64,000 bases of DNA from Parachryseolinea silvisoli (GCF_021190955.1 NZ_JAIOAO010000003.1:124001-188000); one strand, 5' to 3'; positions 34,551 through 45,878 are shown, numbered from the stretch's first letter. The notes: a model not told the origin generated them from the letters alone. Program-made: numbers and translations.

Positions 34551-35273
34551 CTAAGCATTAAGATAGAACTCTTTTGTGAGTTTACGGTAATATTCCGACC
34601 AATCCGTTCCCTGGTCGTAGAGCAAAATCTCGCCGCTCCCAGGTGTTGTGCCGGATGTCTTACGCGAGAACTCCAGCAGCCATCGTTCGATGGGTTTCTC
34701 CTTGCGCGTGCGAAAGCTCCACTGCCGGGTACAATGCAATCCCCGGCTGGCGGCCAGGGTAATGAACTGCAGCCCTTCAGTATAGGGTAATATGGTGTGA
34801 AATGTCCCGTCTTCCGTCAAAAGTGCCTCGACGGCGTCTAACAGCTGCGGATAGGAGAGTGTGACGGTGTGACGAGACTGCGTACGGCGCAGGTCCGGCG
34901 ACTCCTGACTTTGTATGAAGTATGGCGGGTTGGAAACAATCGCGTCGTACTTCATACCGGGCCGGAAGTCCTGGATGGCGGATGTATAGACATTCACCTT
35001 CGTCGGCCACGGTGAGGAGTCTACGTTTTCACGGGCCAGTTCGGCCTCCGTCGCTTCGAGCTCGATCGCATCGATGACGACATCCGGGGCCGAGCGTTGT
35101 GCCAGCATGAGTGCGATGACACCTGAGCCGGTGCCGATGTCGAGTATATAGTGCGCCCCATCGATGGAAGCCCACGCACCGAGCAGCACGCCGTCGGTTC
35201 CGACCTTCATCGCGGCCACGTCGTGCCGCACGGAAAAGTGTTTGAAGTGAAAGTGTACTCCGCTTTTCGCCAT
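34551..35273 (-). CDS. trmN6: tRNA1(Val) (adenine(37)-N6)-methyltransferase
   Basis: A 240-residue SAM-dependent methyltransferase. The N-terminus has the VRHDVAAMKVGTDGVLLGAW stretch typical of YfiC/TrmN6. SAM binding is by LDIGTGSGVIAL (Gly-rich loop at 45-51), and the catalytic NPPY is at 115-118, which fits N6-adenine methylation. Family members modify A37 of tRNA-Val. It is divergent from the Gfo/Idh/MocA gene at 35309 with a 35-bp gap. Confidence 0.88.
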   Translation of the reverse strand: MAKSGVHFHFKHFSVRHDVAAMKVGTDGVLLGAWASIDGAHYILDIGTGSGVIALMLAQRSAPDVVIDAIELEATEAELARENVDSSPWPTKVNVYTSAIQDFRPGMKYDAIVSNPPYFIQSQESPDLRRTQSRHTVTLSYPQLLDAVEALLTEDGTFHTILPYTEGLQFITLAASRGLHCTRQWSFRTRKEKPIERWLLEFSRKTSGTTPGSGEILLYDQGTDWSEYYRKLTKEFYLNA

Positions 35274-35308
35274 AGCGTGAATATTCCTAATTTACAACGA
35301 AACATCCA

Positions 35309-36322
35309 ATGGAAGAAAAAAAAATTACCAGGGAAAAAATCCGGTGGGGTATTCTTGGCTGTGGCAAGATCGCCCATAAGTTTGCCAACGACCTGAAGCT
35401 TGTCGACGACGCCGCGCTGGCGGCCGTGGCAGCACGCGACGATGTAAGGGCGCGTACTTTTGCCCAAACGTATGGTGCCACCGACGTCCATACTACGTAC
35501 GAAGCGCTGGCGTCCAGCCCGGCAGTGGATGTAATCTATATTGCCACGCCGCACGGCTTTCACTACGAGCATGCCATGCTCTGCCTGCAGCACGGGAAGG
35601 CTGTGCTCTGCGAGAAGGCCTTTGCCTTAAACCGTGCGCAGGCCCAACGCATGATCGACTATGCGCGGGCGCACGGTGTCTTTTTGATGGAGGCATTCTG
35701 GACGAAGTTCCTGCCGCAGTATAGCAAGGTGTTGGAGATTATCAACAGCGGTGTGTTGGGAGAGATCCAGTGGATTCAGGCGGCCTTTGGTTTTCGTCCG
35801 CAGCCACCAGTGGCTGCGCGGATATATGACCCCACGTTGGGCGGCGGCTCGTTGCTGGACGTTGGTATTTATCCGGTATTTCTGGCGCAGGCGATCCTGG
35901 GAAAGCCGGTGGCCATCCAGGCCATGGCACGGCTGCATGCTACCGGCGTGGACGAGCAGTGCATCATATCGCTGAAGTTTGCGCAGGGCGCATTAGCCTC
36001 GCTGTCGAGTAGTTTTGCGGCGGAGACACCGGTGGAGGCTGTCATTGCCGGCACCGAAGGGCGACTGTTATTAAAGAACCGCTTTCACAACGCGGTCAGT
36101 ACACTCGAAATAGCGATGGGCAAAGAGGATCCGCAGCCGGTGGAGGTGTATCGTGAAACAGGCTATGGCTACCAGTTTGAGGCGCGCCATGTCAATCAAT
36201 GCCTGCGGCAGGGGCTGGTCGAAAGCCCGGTCATGACTCATGCGGATAGCCTCGCTTTATTGGAAACGCTCGATGCCATCCGGCAGGTGGCCGGCATACG
36301 CTACGCTGTAGACGCCGGCTGA
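35309..36322 (+). CDS. Gfo/Idh/MocA-family oxidoreductase
   Basis: A 337-residue cytoplasmic dehydrogenase close to the dihydrodiol/D-xylose 1-dehydrogenase branch. The Rossmann motif is GILGCGKIA at 14-22. The usual EKP motif reads EKA at 102-104 (CEKAFALN). The C-terminal domain has GGGSLLDVGIYPV, whose Asp and His-equivalent position line the active site. Replacement of the EKP proline is uncommon but keeps the Lys that binds the cofactor. Substrate is unknown. It converges with the serine hydrolase gene, 2 bp apart. Confidence 0.88.
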   Translation: MEEKKITREKIRWGILGCGKIAHKFANDLKLVDDAALAAVAARDDVRARTFAQTYGATDVHTTYEALASSPAVDVIYIATPHGFHYEHAMLCLQHGKAVLCEKAFALNRAQAQRMIDYARAHGVFLMEAFWTKFLPQYSKVLEIINSGVLGEIQWIQAAFGFRPQPPVAARIYDPTLGGGSLLDVGIYPVFLAQAILGKPVAIQAMARLHATGVDEQCIISLKFAQGALASLSSSFAAETPVEAVIAGTEGRLLLKNRFHNAVSTLEIAMGKEDPQPVEVYRETGYGYQFEARHVNQCLRQGLVESPVMTHADSLALLETLDAIRQVAGIRYAVDAG

Positions 36323-36324
36323 GA

Positions 36325-37707
36325 TTATTGCACCGCTTTCATGACAGCGGTTGCCAGCTTGGGCAGGCTGAAGTTTCGGTTGTGTGTCACGCCCAGTCGT
36401 ACAATCACCAGCTTTTTAGACGGGATGATCAGCACGGTATTTTCTTCGAAGCCATCAAATAAGATCGCTTCGTTGGGAAGGCCTTTATATTTCACGTTGG
36501 TCGAGTCGTTCACCGCGCCACGGTTTAGCCAGATCTGTGCACCGTACTCCTGCATGGGTGAGGTCGTGTTGGGAGTAGTAGAGTATTTCACCCAGCCTGC
36601 CGGCAGTATGCGTTTATTATTCCAGACGCCATCGTTGAGGTATAACATGCCCAGGCGGGCCCAGTCGCGTGCGCTGGCGTATGAGTAGGACGATGCCACG
36701 AATGTGCCCGAGGCGTCGGGCTCGATGACCGCGGTGTGCATGCCGAGCGGATAGAAGAGCTTCTCGAAGGGGAAGGCGTAGTATCCGTCACCGGTCTTGT
36801 CGCGGATGATGCGCGAGAGAATATTGGTTGTGCCACTGGAATATTGAAAGACAGTGCCCGGTTCATGTTTCAGCGGCCGGCTGGCAGCATACGCTGCTTT
36901 GTCGTCGCTCTTGATAAACATACTGTGGAAGTCCGCCGTAGGATTAAAATACGTCTCCGACCAGGCCAGGCCGCTGCTGGCTTGCAACAGGTTGTTGACA
37001 GTAATGTTTTTCCGGTCGTCATGCTGCCATTCGGCCACGGGGGCGGGGTCTTCGGTCCCGATCTGTCCTTCTTTGACCAGGATCCCCACCAACGCATTGG
37101 TTATGCTTTTTGTCATCGACCACCCCATACAGCGGCTGTTGATGTCATAGCCGTTGGCATATTTTTCGGCGATCAGCTCGTTATTGTGGATCACGACGAC
37201 GGCATGGGTAAAGATCGGTTTGGCGGGATCGATGTCGACAAAGGCTTCGTCGACGGCTTGTTTGACGGCGGCGTAGTCGATATGGGCCGGCAAGGTGTCG
37301 CGGCGTATACGGTTACCGGTAGGCCAGTCTACCGTGTCGGGATCGAAGGGTGGGGGAGCGGGTAGTCTGACAGGCTGACGACGTACGTCTGCTTCGGAAC
37401 GCTCGGCCAGCAACGTACATCCCAACCCCTTGCGAAAGATAGCCTTGGCCGTACGGCCCAGCAGCGAGGCCGTCACGGTGGAGTCGGTGTGGTTGATGTC
37501 GAGGGGCAGGGATGCCAGTCCGGGAAACACCTGCAGCTCTTGCTGTACCACGCTCTCGGCAGTGCGGCCGGTGACGAATACGCACGAGCACATAGTCTTG
37601 GCGGCCATGCCCGTCATTACGGGTGGGAATGTGATGGCGAGGTAGCCCATGACGGCCAGGATGATGAAGAGCAGCGAAAAGAGGACAATGCGTAGAATTC
37701 GTTTCAT
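36325..37707 (-). CDS. Membrane-anchored serine hydrolase (class C beta-lactamase fold)
   Basis: A 460-residue protein with an N-terminal membrane anchor or uncleaved signal (residues 4-26). The SxxK catalytic motif is SMTK at 197-200. The second motif is the YSS of FQYSSGTTN at about 289-291, and the fold continues through ASARDWARLGMLYLND. It resembles 6-aminohexanoate-dimer hydrolase and other beta-lactamase-related esterases/amidases more than true lactamases. The physiological substrate is not known. Confidence 0.85.
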   Translation of the reverse strand: MKRILRIVLFSLLFIILAVMGYLAITFPPVMTGMAAKTMCSCVFVTGRTAESVVQQELQVFPGLASLPLDINHTDSTVTASLLGRTAKAIFRKGLGCTLLAERSEADVRRQPVRLPAPPPFDPDTVDWPTGNRIRRDTLPAHIDYAAVKQAVDEAFVDIDPAKPIFTHAVVVIHNNELIAEKYANGYDINSRCMGWSMTKSITNALVGILVKEGQIGTEDPAPVAEWQHDDRKNITVNNLLQASSGLAWSETYFNPTADFHSMFIKSDDKAAYAASRPLKHEPGTVFQYSSGTTNILSRIIRDKTGDGYYAFPFEKLFYPLGMHTAVIEPDASGTFVASSYSYASARDWARLGMLYLNDGVWNNKRILPAGWVKYSTTPNTTSPMQEYGAQIWLNRGAVNDSTNVKYKGLPNEAILFDGFEENTVLIIPSKKLVIVRLGVTHNRNFSLPKLATAVMKAVQ

Positions 37708-37781
37708 AACACGGTTAGTAGCGGACCAAGATACAAAATGCCCGCTTTTTGCATAATCTTGTGGCCAAAGCCATGAATGCT

Positions 37782-38591
37782 ATGAAGTCGCGCAAGCACG
37801 TGCACGGTAAGAAATGGGAGACCATACGGGATTTCCTGAACGAGAAGGTCGAGAAGTACAACCGTCCCGGGTTTATCGAGAACGACCCTGTGTCGATTCC
37901 GCATAGCTTTCGGCGTAAGCAAGACATCGAGATTGCGGGACTCTTTGCCGCGGTGCTGGCCTGGGGGCAGCGCGTAACGATCATCAACAAGTGCCGGCAG
38001 TTGATGGGCATGATGGACAACGATCCGTATAAGTTCATGTTGAACCACAGCGAAAAAGATTTGCGACCGCTCATGGATTTTAAACATCGCACGTTCAACG
38101 CCACGGACACGCTGTACTTTGTGGAGGCACTGCGCTGGTACTATCAACACCACACCTCGTTGGAGGATGCCTTTTATGTGCCCGGCGCCGAGACTATCGA
38201 GCTGGGGTTGAACCAGTTTCAAGAAATCTTCTTTAGCCTGGAAGATGCGCCCCGCCGCACACGCAAACACATACCTGCCCCGATACGGAAGTCAACCTGC
38301 AAACGATTGGCGATGTACCTTCGGTGGATGGTTCGACAGGATAATTGTGGTGTGGACTTCGGTGTGTGGAAGCGGATCACGCCCGCACAACTGGTATGTC
38401 CGTGCGACTTGCACGTAGACCGTACGGCGCGGCAACTGAAGTTGATCCGCAGGAAACAGACCGACTGGGAGACGGCGCTGGAATTGACGACACATCTACG
38501 GGCCTTCGACGCGGCAGATCCCGTCAAATATGACTTTGCGCTGTTTGGCCTGGGTATCGAAGAGGGCTGGTCCAGGCACGTTAAAGTGTAA
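37782..38591 (+). CDS. TIGR02757 family protein (DUF2400)
   Basis: About 269 residues. The sequence WETIRDFLNEKVEKYNRP, then DPVSIPHSFRRKQDIEIAGL and the CPCDLHVDRTARQL stretch near the C-terminus match the conserved Bacteroidota/Spirochaetes family TIGR02757, which is all-helical and related in outline to HhH-GPD glycosylase folds. Function is unestablished. In-frame ATGs at 37749 and 37773 would give 11 or 3 more residues; the shorter start fits family N-termini and leaves room for a TAATCTTG box just upstream. Confidence 0.8.
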   Translation: MKSRKHVHGKKWETIRDFLNEKVEKYNRPGFIENDPVSIPHSFRRKQDIEIAGLFAAVLAWGQRVTIINKCRQLMGMMDNDPYKFMLNHSEKDLRPLMDFKHRTFNATDTLYFVEALRWYYQHHTSLEDAFYVPGAETIELGLNQFQEIFFSLEDAPRRTRKHIPAPIRKSTCKRLAMYLRWMVRQDNCGVDFGVWKRITPAQLVCPCDLHVDRTARQLKLIRRKQTDWETALELTTHLRAFDAADPVKYDFALFGLGIEEGWSRHVKV

Positions 38592-38682
38592 TAATAGACC
38601 AGATACCACCGGGTGATTAGAACACCATTGCAGGGCCGTACAGGCGCCATTATGTATTCATAATCATTCTAAATTGCACTTT

Positions 38683-38717
38683 TTTGAGCCGTGCTATCCA
38701 TTCCGTTTATACCTTCG
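38683..38717 (+). promoter_or_regulatory. Candidate promoter of the act/cox cluster
   Basis: TTTG at 38683-38686 and TACCTTCG at 38710-38717 resemble the Bacteroidota -33/-7 pair with a slightly long 23-base spacer. A leader of about 140 bases would precede actA. Confidence 0.35.
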
Positions 38718-38864
38718 CACGCGTTGACAAAAGCTGCCGAAAATCATCATTTGAAGTAAGATTTTCGATGACATTGATTGTGCAACGATTCAAATAAATT
38801 TGAAAAAATGAGTTCCGATAGTAGATTTGTGCCGCTTGTTTTGAAAACGGACACTGAACCTAAC

Positions 38865-40106
38865 ATGATTAAAAAATTTACTGCCTCCGCTTGCAAGTTC
38901 ACCTTAGTTCTCGTTTTCGCATTACTCACCTTCTCCACAAACGCTCAAAGTATTTCTACTGAACCTGCCGCGATCAGCGCAGGGGAGTCGTTGTTTAATG
39001 CGAACTGTAAGGCTTGCCACCGCGTACATCAAAAATTGGTTGGTCCAGCATTGGCCGGCGTGTATGATCGTACACCCTCCATCGACTGGATCAAGTCGTT
39101 TGTAAAGAATTCTTCGAAGGTTATCGCCAGCGGAGATGATTACGCAAACAAGCTGTACAACGAATACAACAAGACGCAGATGACTGCCTTCTCGTCGTTC
39201 AAGGACGAGGACATCATGAACATCCTGGCGTACGTAAAGGCTGAGACAGACAAACCCACTGTTGCTGGGCCGGTCACTCCGGTAGACCCTAAAACTCCTC
39301 CTACTGAAAATTCGCTTCCCGCGCAATACCTCAACGTTATCCTGATTGGAATGATCGTGATCCTGATACTGCTGCTTGTGGTGTTGGGTTTCCTGGTTTC
39401 TGCCCTCAAGCGTTTCCTCGACGACAAGCAACTTTCAGAAGAAGATAAAGAAGTAGTATCCTCTACTATTACGGTAGGTTCCATCACACGCAGCCGCGGC
39501 TTCATCTTCGTAGTGGTGTTCCTGGTAGCGGGCTTAGGTTTCAAAGCAGTGATCAACAACCTGTTTGCTGTAGGTGTTCAAATTGGTTACGCACCGAAGC
39601 AGCCAATCGCCTTCTCGCACAAGATCCACGCGGGTCAGTTAGAGATCGACTGTAAATATTGTCACGTAGGGGTGACGAAAGGCAAGAGCGCCACGATCCC
39701 TTCGGTAAACATCTGTATGAACTGCCACAATCAGGTCAAGTCGGGAGCCACTACCGGCGAAGGCGAGATCGCGAAGATTGTGAAGGCCTGGGAAACGAAG
39801 AAGCCGATCGAGTGGATCCGTATCCACAACCTGCCTGATCTGGCGTACTTCAATCACTCACAACACGTAAGCGTAGGCGGTGTGGAATGTCAGACCTGCC
39901 ACGGACCGATTGAAACCATGGATGTTGTTCGTCAGCATTCCTTATTGACCATGGGCTGGTGTATCGATTGCCACCGGAAGACAGATGTCAACTCCAAAGG
40001 CAACGCGTACTACGACAACCTGGTCGAGCTCCACAGTCAGTCGAAGAAGACGCCTATGAAAGTGGAAGACATCGGGGGCCTGGAGTGCTCGAAGTGTCAC
40101 TATTAA
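38865..40106 (+). CDS. actA: Alternative complex III subunit ActA, multiheme cytochrome c
   Basis: 413 residues with a signal peptide (cleavage after NAQ at 28). Six CxxCH heme sites are seen: one in an N-terminal monoheme cytochrome domain (48-52) and five after two membrane helices (263-267, 284-288, 342-346, 366-370, 408-412). The pentaheme part is the electron conduit of the quinol:cytochrome c oxidoreductase. The N-terminal domain is an added cytochrome c, which could hand electrons on to the oxidase. The start at 38865 was chosen for the signal peptide; the frame is open to 38778. First gene of the act/cox cluster. Confidence 0.93.
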   Translation: MIKKFTASACKFTLVLVFALLTFSTNAQSISTEPAAISAGESLFNANCKACHRVHQKLVGPALAGVYDRTPSIDWIKSFVKNSSKVIASGDDYANKLYNEYNKTQMTAFSSFKDEDIMNILAYVKAETDKPTVAGPVTPVDPKTPPTENSLPAQYLNVILIGMIVILILLLVVLGFLVSALKRFLDDKQLSEEDKEVVSSTITVGSITRSRGFIFVVVFLVAGLGFKAVINNLFAVGVQIGYAPKQPIAFSHKIHAGQLEIDCKYCHVGVTKGKSATIPSVNICMNCHNQVKSGATTGEGEIAKIVKAWETKKPIEWIRIHNLPDLAYFNHSQHVSVGGVECQTCHGPIETMDVVRQHSLLTMGWCIDCHRKTDVNSKGNAYYDNLVELHSQSKKTPMKVEDIGGLECSKCHY

Positions 40107-40151
40107 TATTATAAGGAACAAATACGATCAACGATTCGCGATAAACGATCT

Positions 40152-43100
40152 ATGGAAGAGTCTAAGAAGATATATTGGAAAGGCATTGAGCAGTTAGCGA
40201 ACCATCCAGCGTTTGTAAAGCACGCTCATAACGAATTTGCTCCGGGCCCTGAGCCGGAAGAAGATCCGGGCCACTCGCGCCGGGATTTCCTGAAGATGAT
40301 GGGTTTCGGCATGTCTGCCGTGGCGTTGGCCGCGTGTGAGGCTCCGATCCGCAAAGCGATCCCGTATATCAATAAACCGACAGATCTGGACCCGAGCGTC
40401 CCGAACTATTACGCCTCTACCTATATTAATGGTGGAGACTACGCCAGCATCGTGGTGAAAACCCGTGAGGGTCGCCCGATCAAGATCGACGGCAACGCGC
40501 TGTCGTCTGTAACGCGTGGTGGCACAAGCGCACAAGTAGAGGCTTCTGTACTTTCCTTGTATGACAACGCCCGCCTGCGTGGCCCCAAGATTGGCAAGGA
40601 CAAAATCAGCTGGGAAGATCTTGATAAACAAGTTATTGCAAAGCTGAAAAGCATTGCCGCCCAAGGTGGTCAGATCCGTGTCGTCAGCAACACCATCCTG
40701 AGCCCGAGCACGAAAGCGGCCATCGAGAAGTTCAAGGCGGCTTATCCGACTACGCAAGTAGTGCAGTACGATCAGACGTCTGCCTTTGGCATTGTGAAAG
40801 CAAACGAAGAGTCTTTTGGCGCTGCCATCATTCCGTCATACGATTTTAGCAAAGCAAAAACGATCGTGGGTGTAGCCGCTGACTTTATTGGCAGCTGGAT
40901 ATCGCCCATCGAATTTACGAAACAATATGCCCAGACGCGTGAGGTAACGGAAGACAAACGCGAAATGTCCCGTCACTATCAGTTCGAGTCGATCATGTCG
41001 ATCACTGGTGCGAACGCTGACTACCGCGTACAGATCAAACCTTCGGAAGAAGGTGCTGTCGTGATTCAGCTGTATAACCTGATCGCCGCGAAAGCGGGCC
41101 GTCCGGCAATAACGGGTGGGGTAGACAAACCGAACCTGGGAAAAGCTGCTGAAGAGCTGTGGAAAAACAAAGGTGCGGCGTTGGTAGTAGCGGGCTCAAA
41201 TGACAAGGCTATCCAGGTGATCGTAAACGCGATCAACGATATGCTGGGCAGCTACGGCACGACGATCAACACGGCCCTGCCGGTGAACTATCGTCAGGGT
41301 GACGACCTGGCCATGGCCAACTTTGTAAACGAACTGGAAGGCGGCAAGATCGATGTCGTTATCTTCTATAACTGTAACCCGGTATACGATCATCCGAGCG
41401 GCGAGAAGATCGCTAACGCCATAAAGGCGCTGGCGCTTTCTGTAGCGACAGCCTACAAGGAAGAAGAAACCGGTACACTTGCCAACTACCTGGCGCCCGA
41501 CCACCACTTCCTCGAAGCGTGGAACGATGCCGAGCCGAAACCCGGCCACTATAGCCTTGGACAGCCTGCCATCACGCCGATCTTCAAGTCGCGTGCAGCA
41601 CAAGAGAGCTTCCTGGTGTGGGCCGGTGAAACCGACGTTGATTACTTCGAAGTATTAAAGAATAACTGGAAGAACTGGTTCTACACAGGTCAGACCCTGG
41701 ATTACCAAAGCTTCTGGGATAAATGCCTGTACGACGGCGTATTCGAAAAGCCTGCAACATTGATGGCAACGGCACCTGCCTTCGGCGGCAACGTATCGGC
41801 TGCAGCTTCTGCTATCGCCAGCAACTACAAAACCAGCCAGTGGGAGCTTGTGATTTACGAGAGCGGCAACATCGGCAACGGCTCACAAGCCAACAACCCG
41901 CTGCTGCAAGAGCTTCCGGACCCGATCACCAAGACTACCTGGGATCACTATGTGACTGTATCGCCGAAAGACGCGAGCGGCATCGACTTCTCGGAAAGCA
42001 TCACCAAATACTATACTATCACGGCCAACGGCAAGACGGTAAAACTGCCGCTGCTGGTACAGCCGGGTCAAACGCCGGGCACGATCGGTATCCCATTGGG
42101 TTACGGTCGTACGAAGGCTGGTAAAGTAGCCGACGGTATCGGCGCGAACGTGTATCCGATCGTAACACTGGTGAACGGCTCGTTGAGCTACAATGCCGCG
42201 GACGTGAAATTCGAGGCGACTACCGAAACATATCAAATTGCACAGACCCAGACGCACAACACGTACATGGGCCGTGAGACAGTCGTACAAGAGACCATTC
42301 TCGAAGAGTTCAAGGATAAACATTGGGAGCGCGAGTTCCAGCCATCGGTTGCTACCTGGACCCAGGAAGATCACAAGGCCAAGCCGGACGAGCTGTCGAT
42401 GTGGAAAGGCCACGAGTATAAAGACCACCACTGGGCGATGTCTATCGACCTGAACACGTGTACAGGTTGTGCTGCCTGCGTGGTTGCCTGTAACGTAGAA
42501 AATAACGTGTCGCTGGTGGGTCGCGAAGAGGTGATCAACCGCCGCGAAATGCACTGGTTGCGCATCGACCGCTACTATAGCAGCGACGCTCCGGCCGACG
42601 ATTGGGCGGGTGTCGAAGTTGCTGCTGAGAACCCGGAAGTGGTGTTCCAGCCGATGCTTTGCCAGCACTGTAACAACGCACCTTGCGAAACAGTATGTCC
42701 GGTAGCGGCTACTACCCATAGCACGGAAGGTCTGAACCAAATGACCTACAACCGTTGTATCGGTACCCGCTATTGCGCAAACAACTGCCCGTATAAAGTA
42801 CGTCGTTTCAACTGGTTCAAATACCACGACAACAAACAGTTCGAAGTAGCGAACCCGGCCATGAACACTGACCTCGGCAAGATGGTCCTGAACCCGGACG
42901 TGACAGTACGTTCACGTGGTGTAATGGAGAAATGCTCATTCTGCGTGCAGCGTATCCAGGGCGGCAAGCTTACCGCGAAGAAAGAGAAACGCTCTATGCA
43001 AGATGGTGATGTTGATACCGCTTGTGCGGCCGCCTGTTCGACTGGCGCGATTGTCTTTGGTGACATCAACAACCCGGAAAGCAGAATCTCTAAGCTTCTC

Positions 43101-43247
43101 AAGATCAAGAAGGATCCCAAGCGCCCGAACTCAATCGACAAGGTTGCCGAGAACCCGCGCGCTTACCGCGTGATCGAAGAGATCGGCGTGAAGCCGAACA
43201 TCTGGTACCTGACGAAAGTACGGAATAAAGACAGCGCGAAAGCGTAG
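40152..43247 (+). CDS. actB: Alternative complex III subunit ActB, molybdopterin-like/iron-sulfur protein
   Basis: 1031 residues. An extended Tat leader (about 40 residues before SRRDFLKMMG at 42-51, then LAACEAP with Cys62) is typical of this family. The first about 700 residues have the molybdopterin-oxidoreductase fold, but ActB proteins do not hold Moco. The C-terminal part is a ferredoxin-like domain with four Cys groups: CTGCAACVVAC (about 768), CQHCNNAPCETVC (837), CIGTRYCANNC (869) and CSFC with CAAAC (928, 958), for one [3Fe-4S] and three [4Fe-4S] clusters. It carries electrons from the quinol site to ActA on the periplasmic side. Confidence 0.95.
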   Translation: MEESKKIYWKGIEQLANHPAFVKHAHNEFAPGPEPEEDPGHSRRDFLKMMGFGMSAVALAACEAPIRKAIPYINKPTDLDPSVPNYYASTYINGGDYASIVVKTREGRPIKIDGNALSSVTRGGTSAQVEASVLSLYDNARLRGPKIGKDKISWEDLDKQVIAKLKSIAAQGGQIRVVSNTILSPSTKAAIEKFKAAYPTTQVVQYDQTSAFGIVKANEESFGAAIIPSYDFSKAKTIVGVAADFIGSWISPIEFTKQYAQTREVTEDKREMSRHYQFESIMSITGANADYRVQIKPSEEGAVVIQLYNLIAAKAGRPAITGGVDKPNLGKAAEELWKNKGAALVVAGSNDKAIQVIVNAINDMLGSYGTTINTALPVNYRQGDDLAMANFVNELEGGKIDVVIFYNCNPVYDHPSGEKIANAIKALALSVATAYKEEETGTLANYLAPDHHFLEAWNDAEPKPGHYSLGQPAITPIFKSRAAQESFLVWAGETDVDYFEVLKNNWKNWFYTGQTLDYQSFWDKCLYDGVFEKPATLMATAPAFGGNVSAAASAIASNYKTSQWELVIYESGNIGNGSQANNPLLQELPDPITKTTWDHYVTVSPKDASGIDFSESITKYYTITANGKTVKLPLLVQPGQTPGTIGIPLGYGRTKAGKVADGIGANVYPIVTLVNGSLSYNAADVKFEATTETYQIAQTQTHNTYMGRETVVQETILEEFKDKHWEREFQPSVATWTQEDHKAKPDELSMWKGHEYKDHHWAMSIDLNTCTGCAACVVACNVENNVSLVGREEVINRREMHWLRIDRYYSSDAPADDWAGVEVAAENPEVVFQPMLCQHCNNAPCETVCPVAATTHSTEGLNQMTYNRCIGTRYCANNCPYKVRRFNWFKYHDNKQFEVANPAMNTDLGKMVLNPDVTVRSRGVMEKCSFCVQRIQGGKLTAKKEKRSMQDGDVDTACAAACSTGAIVFGDINNPESRISKLLKIKKDPKRPNSIDKVAENPRAYRVIEEIGVKPNIWYLTKVRNKDSAKA

Positions 43248-43305
43248 TCGTTAGGTAACGACAACATAGGAGTGAGTAAAAGAAAACGGAAAACTTTTTA
43301 GATAA

Positions 43306-44682
<1,377 letters not shown>

Positions 44683-44704
44683 GCCTTAAATGATCTAGTA
44701 GAAA

Positions 44705-45235
44705 ATGAATGCAGATAAGAACTTTTTAGTAGGCGTATTCAACGATGAAGTTGTCCTGCTGGACGGCATCCAGAAAGTACGCACGAGCGGACTGAAGATA
44801 CATGAAGTATTTTCACCGTTCCCGGTACACGGCATTGACGATGCCCTCGGCCTGAAGCGTTCGCGCCTGCCGCGCGCAGCCTTCCTGTTCGGTTTGACCG
44901 GTACGACCCTGGCCCTTACCATGCAGATCTGGATGCTGGGTTATGACTGGCCGATGATCATCGGTGGTAAGAACTTTGCGTCCCTGCCGCCCTTTATTCC
45001 GGTTACGTTCGAGTTGACGGTACTGTTGTCGGCCCTCGGCATGGTGGCGACCTTTATGATCGTCAGCGACCTGAAGCCATACAAATGGCCCCGTCAGTTC
45101 GACATCCGCAGCACGGACGATAAGCACGTAATGGCGATCGACCTGGCGCTGAACAGCGGCAAGAGCAAAGACGAGATTGCCCGCATCCTGCGCGACGCTG
45201 GTGCTTCTGAAGTGAATGAAAAGAATTTTGAATAA
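44705..45235 (+). CDS. actD: Alternative complex III subunit ActD (DUF3341)
   Basis: 176 residues. An N-terminal soluble alpha/beta part (NADKNFLVGVFNDEVVLLDG, then KVRTSGLKIHEVFSPFPVHG) precedes two membrane helices (about 62-82 and 98-120), and a cytoplasmic tail follows. This is the DUF3341 layout. ActD is a structural subunit at the cytoplasmic side of the complex. Confidence 0.93.
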   Translation: MNADKNFLVGVFNDEVVLLDGIQKVRTSGLKIHEVFSPFPVHGIDDALGLKRSRLPRAAFLFGLTGTTLALTMQIWMLGYDWPMIIGGKNFASLPPFIPVTFELTVLLSALGMVATFMIVSDLKPYKWPRQFDIRSTDDKHVMAIDLALNSGKSKDEIARILRDAGASEVNEKNFE

Positions 45236-45251
45236 TCATAGTATACTAACC

Positions 45252-45878
45252 ATGCGTTTTGTAAAAACCTTGTTTGTGGGAATGTCGGCCGCCATGCTTC
45301 TGGCTTCATGTGGAGCAGGTGGAGATAACCAGGGGTTGGAATATGCCCCCAACATGTATCACTCAGTAGCCTATGAGCCCTATAGCCAGATCGTTGACGA
45401 GGATGCCGGACGTTGGGTAACGTCAATCGAGTATCCCGATGGTCACGCCGAGTTCTTCAACTCGAATAAATTGAATGGTAAATATCGCATGAACATGCGT
45501 GAGCCTGCCGCCAATACCGTGCCGCGTAACAAGCACGGCTGGTTGCCGTACCGTCTGGGCAAAGATAGCCTGGCGTTTGCGGCCGCTACACAGAAAAACC
45601 CGCTGGACTCTACCGCGGCGATCGTAGGCGAAGGCAAAGTGCTGTACGAAATGTACTGCGACCATTGTCACGGCCCGAAAGGCGAAGGCAACGGTAAGGT
45701 AGCCGACAAATATGCCGGTGTTCCGAACTACAAGTCTGACGCGTTGAAGAACATCAGCGAGGGACACATCTTCCACGTCATTACCATGGGTAAAGGCCTG
45801 ATGTGGTCACACGCTTCACAAGTGAGTGTCGAGGAGCGTTGGAAGATTGCCAAGTATGTTAAAACGCTGCAGAAATAG
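45252..45878 (+). CDS. actE: Alternative complex III subunit ActE, monoheme cytochrome c lipoprotein
   Basis: 208 residues with a lipoprotein signal (MLLASCGAG, acylated Cys20). The heme site is YCDHCHG at 135-141; Met179 or Met184 in VITMGKGLMWSH is the likely sixth ligand. It sits on the periplasmic face and accepts electrons from ActA. The start at 45252 gives a standard lipoprotein leader; the frame extends to 45216. Confidence 0.95.
   Translation: MRFVKTLFVGMSAAMLLASCGAGGDNQGLEYAPNMYHSVAYEPYSQIVDEDAGRWVTSIEYPDGHAEFFNSNKLNGKYRMNMREPAANTVPRNKHGWLPYRLGKDSLAFAAATQKNPLDSTAAIVGEGKVLYEMYCDHCHGPKGEGNGKVADKYAGVPNYKSDALKNISEGHIFHVITMGKGLMWSHASQVSVEERWKIAKYVKTLQK

Noticed and set aside
41883-42827. 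Long antisense frame of 314 codons inside actB
   Set aside because: It is a shadow of the strong codon bias of actB; composition (many Arg, Val, His) is typical of reverse-strand artefacts.
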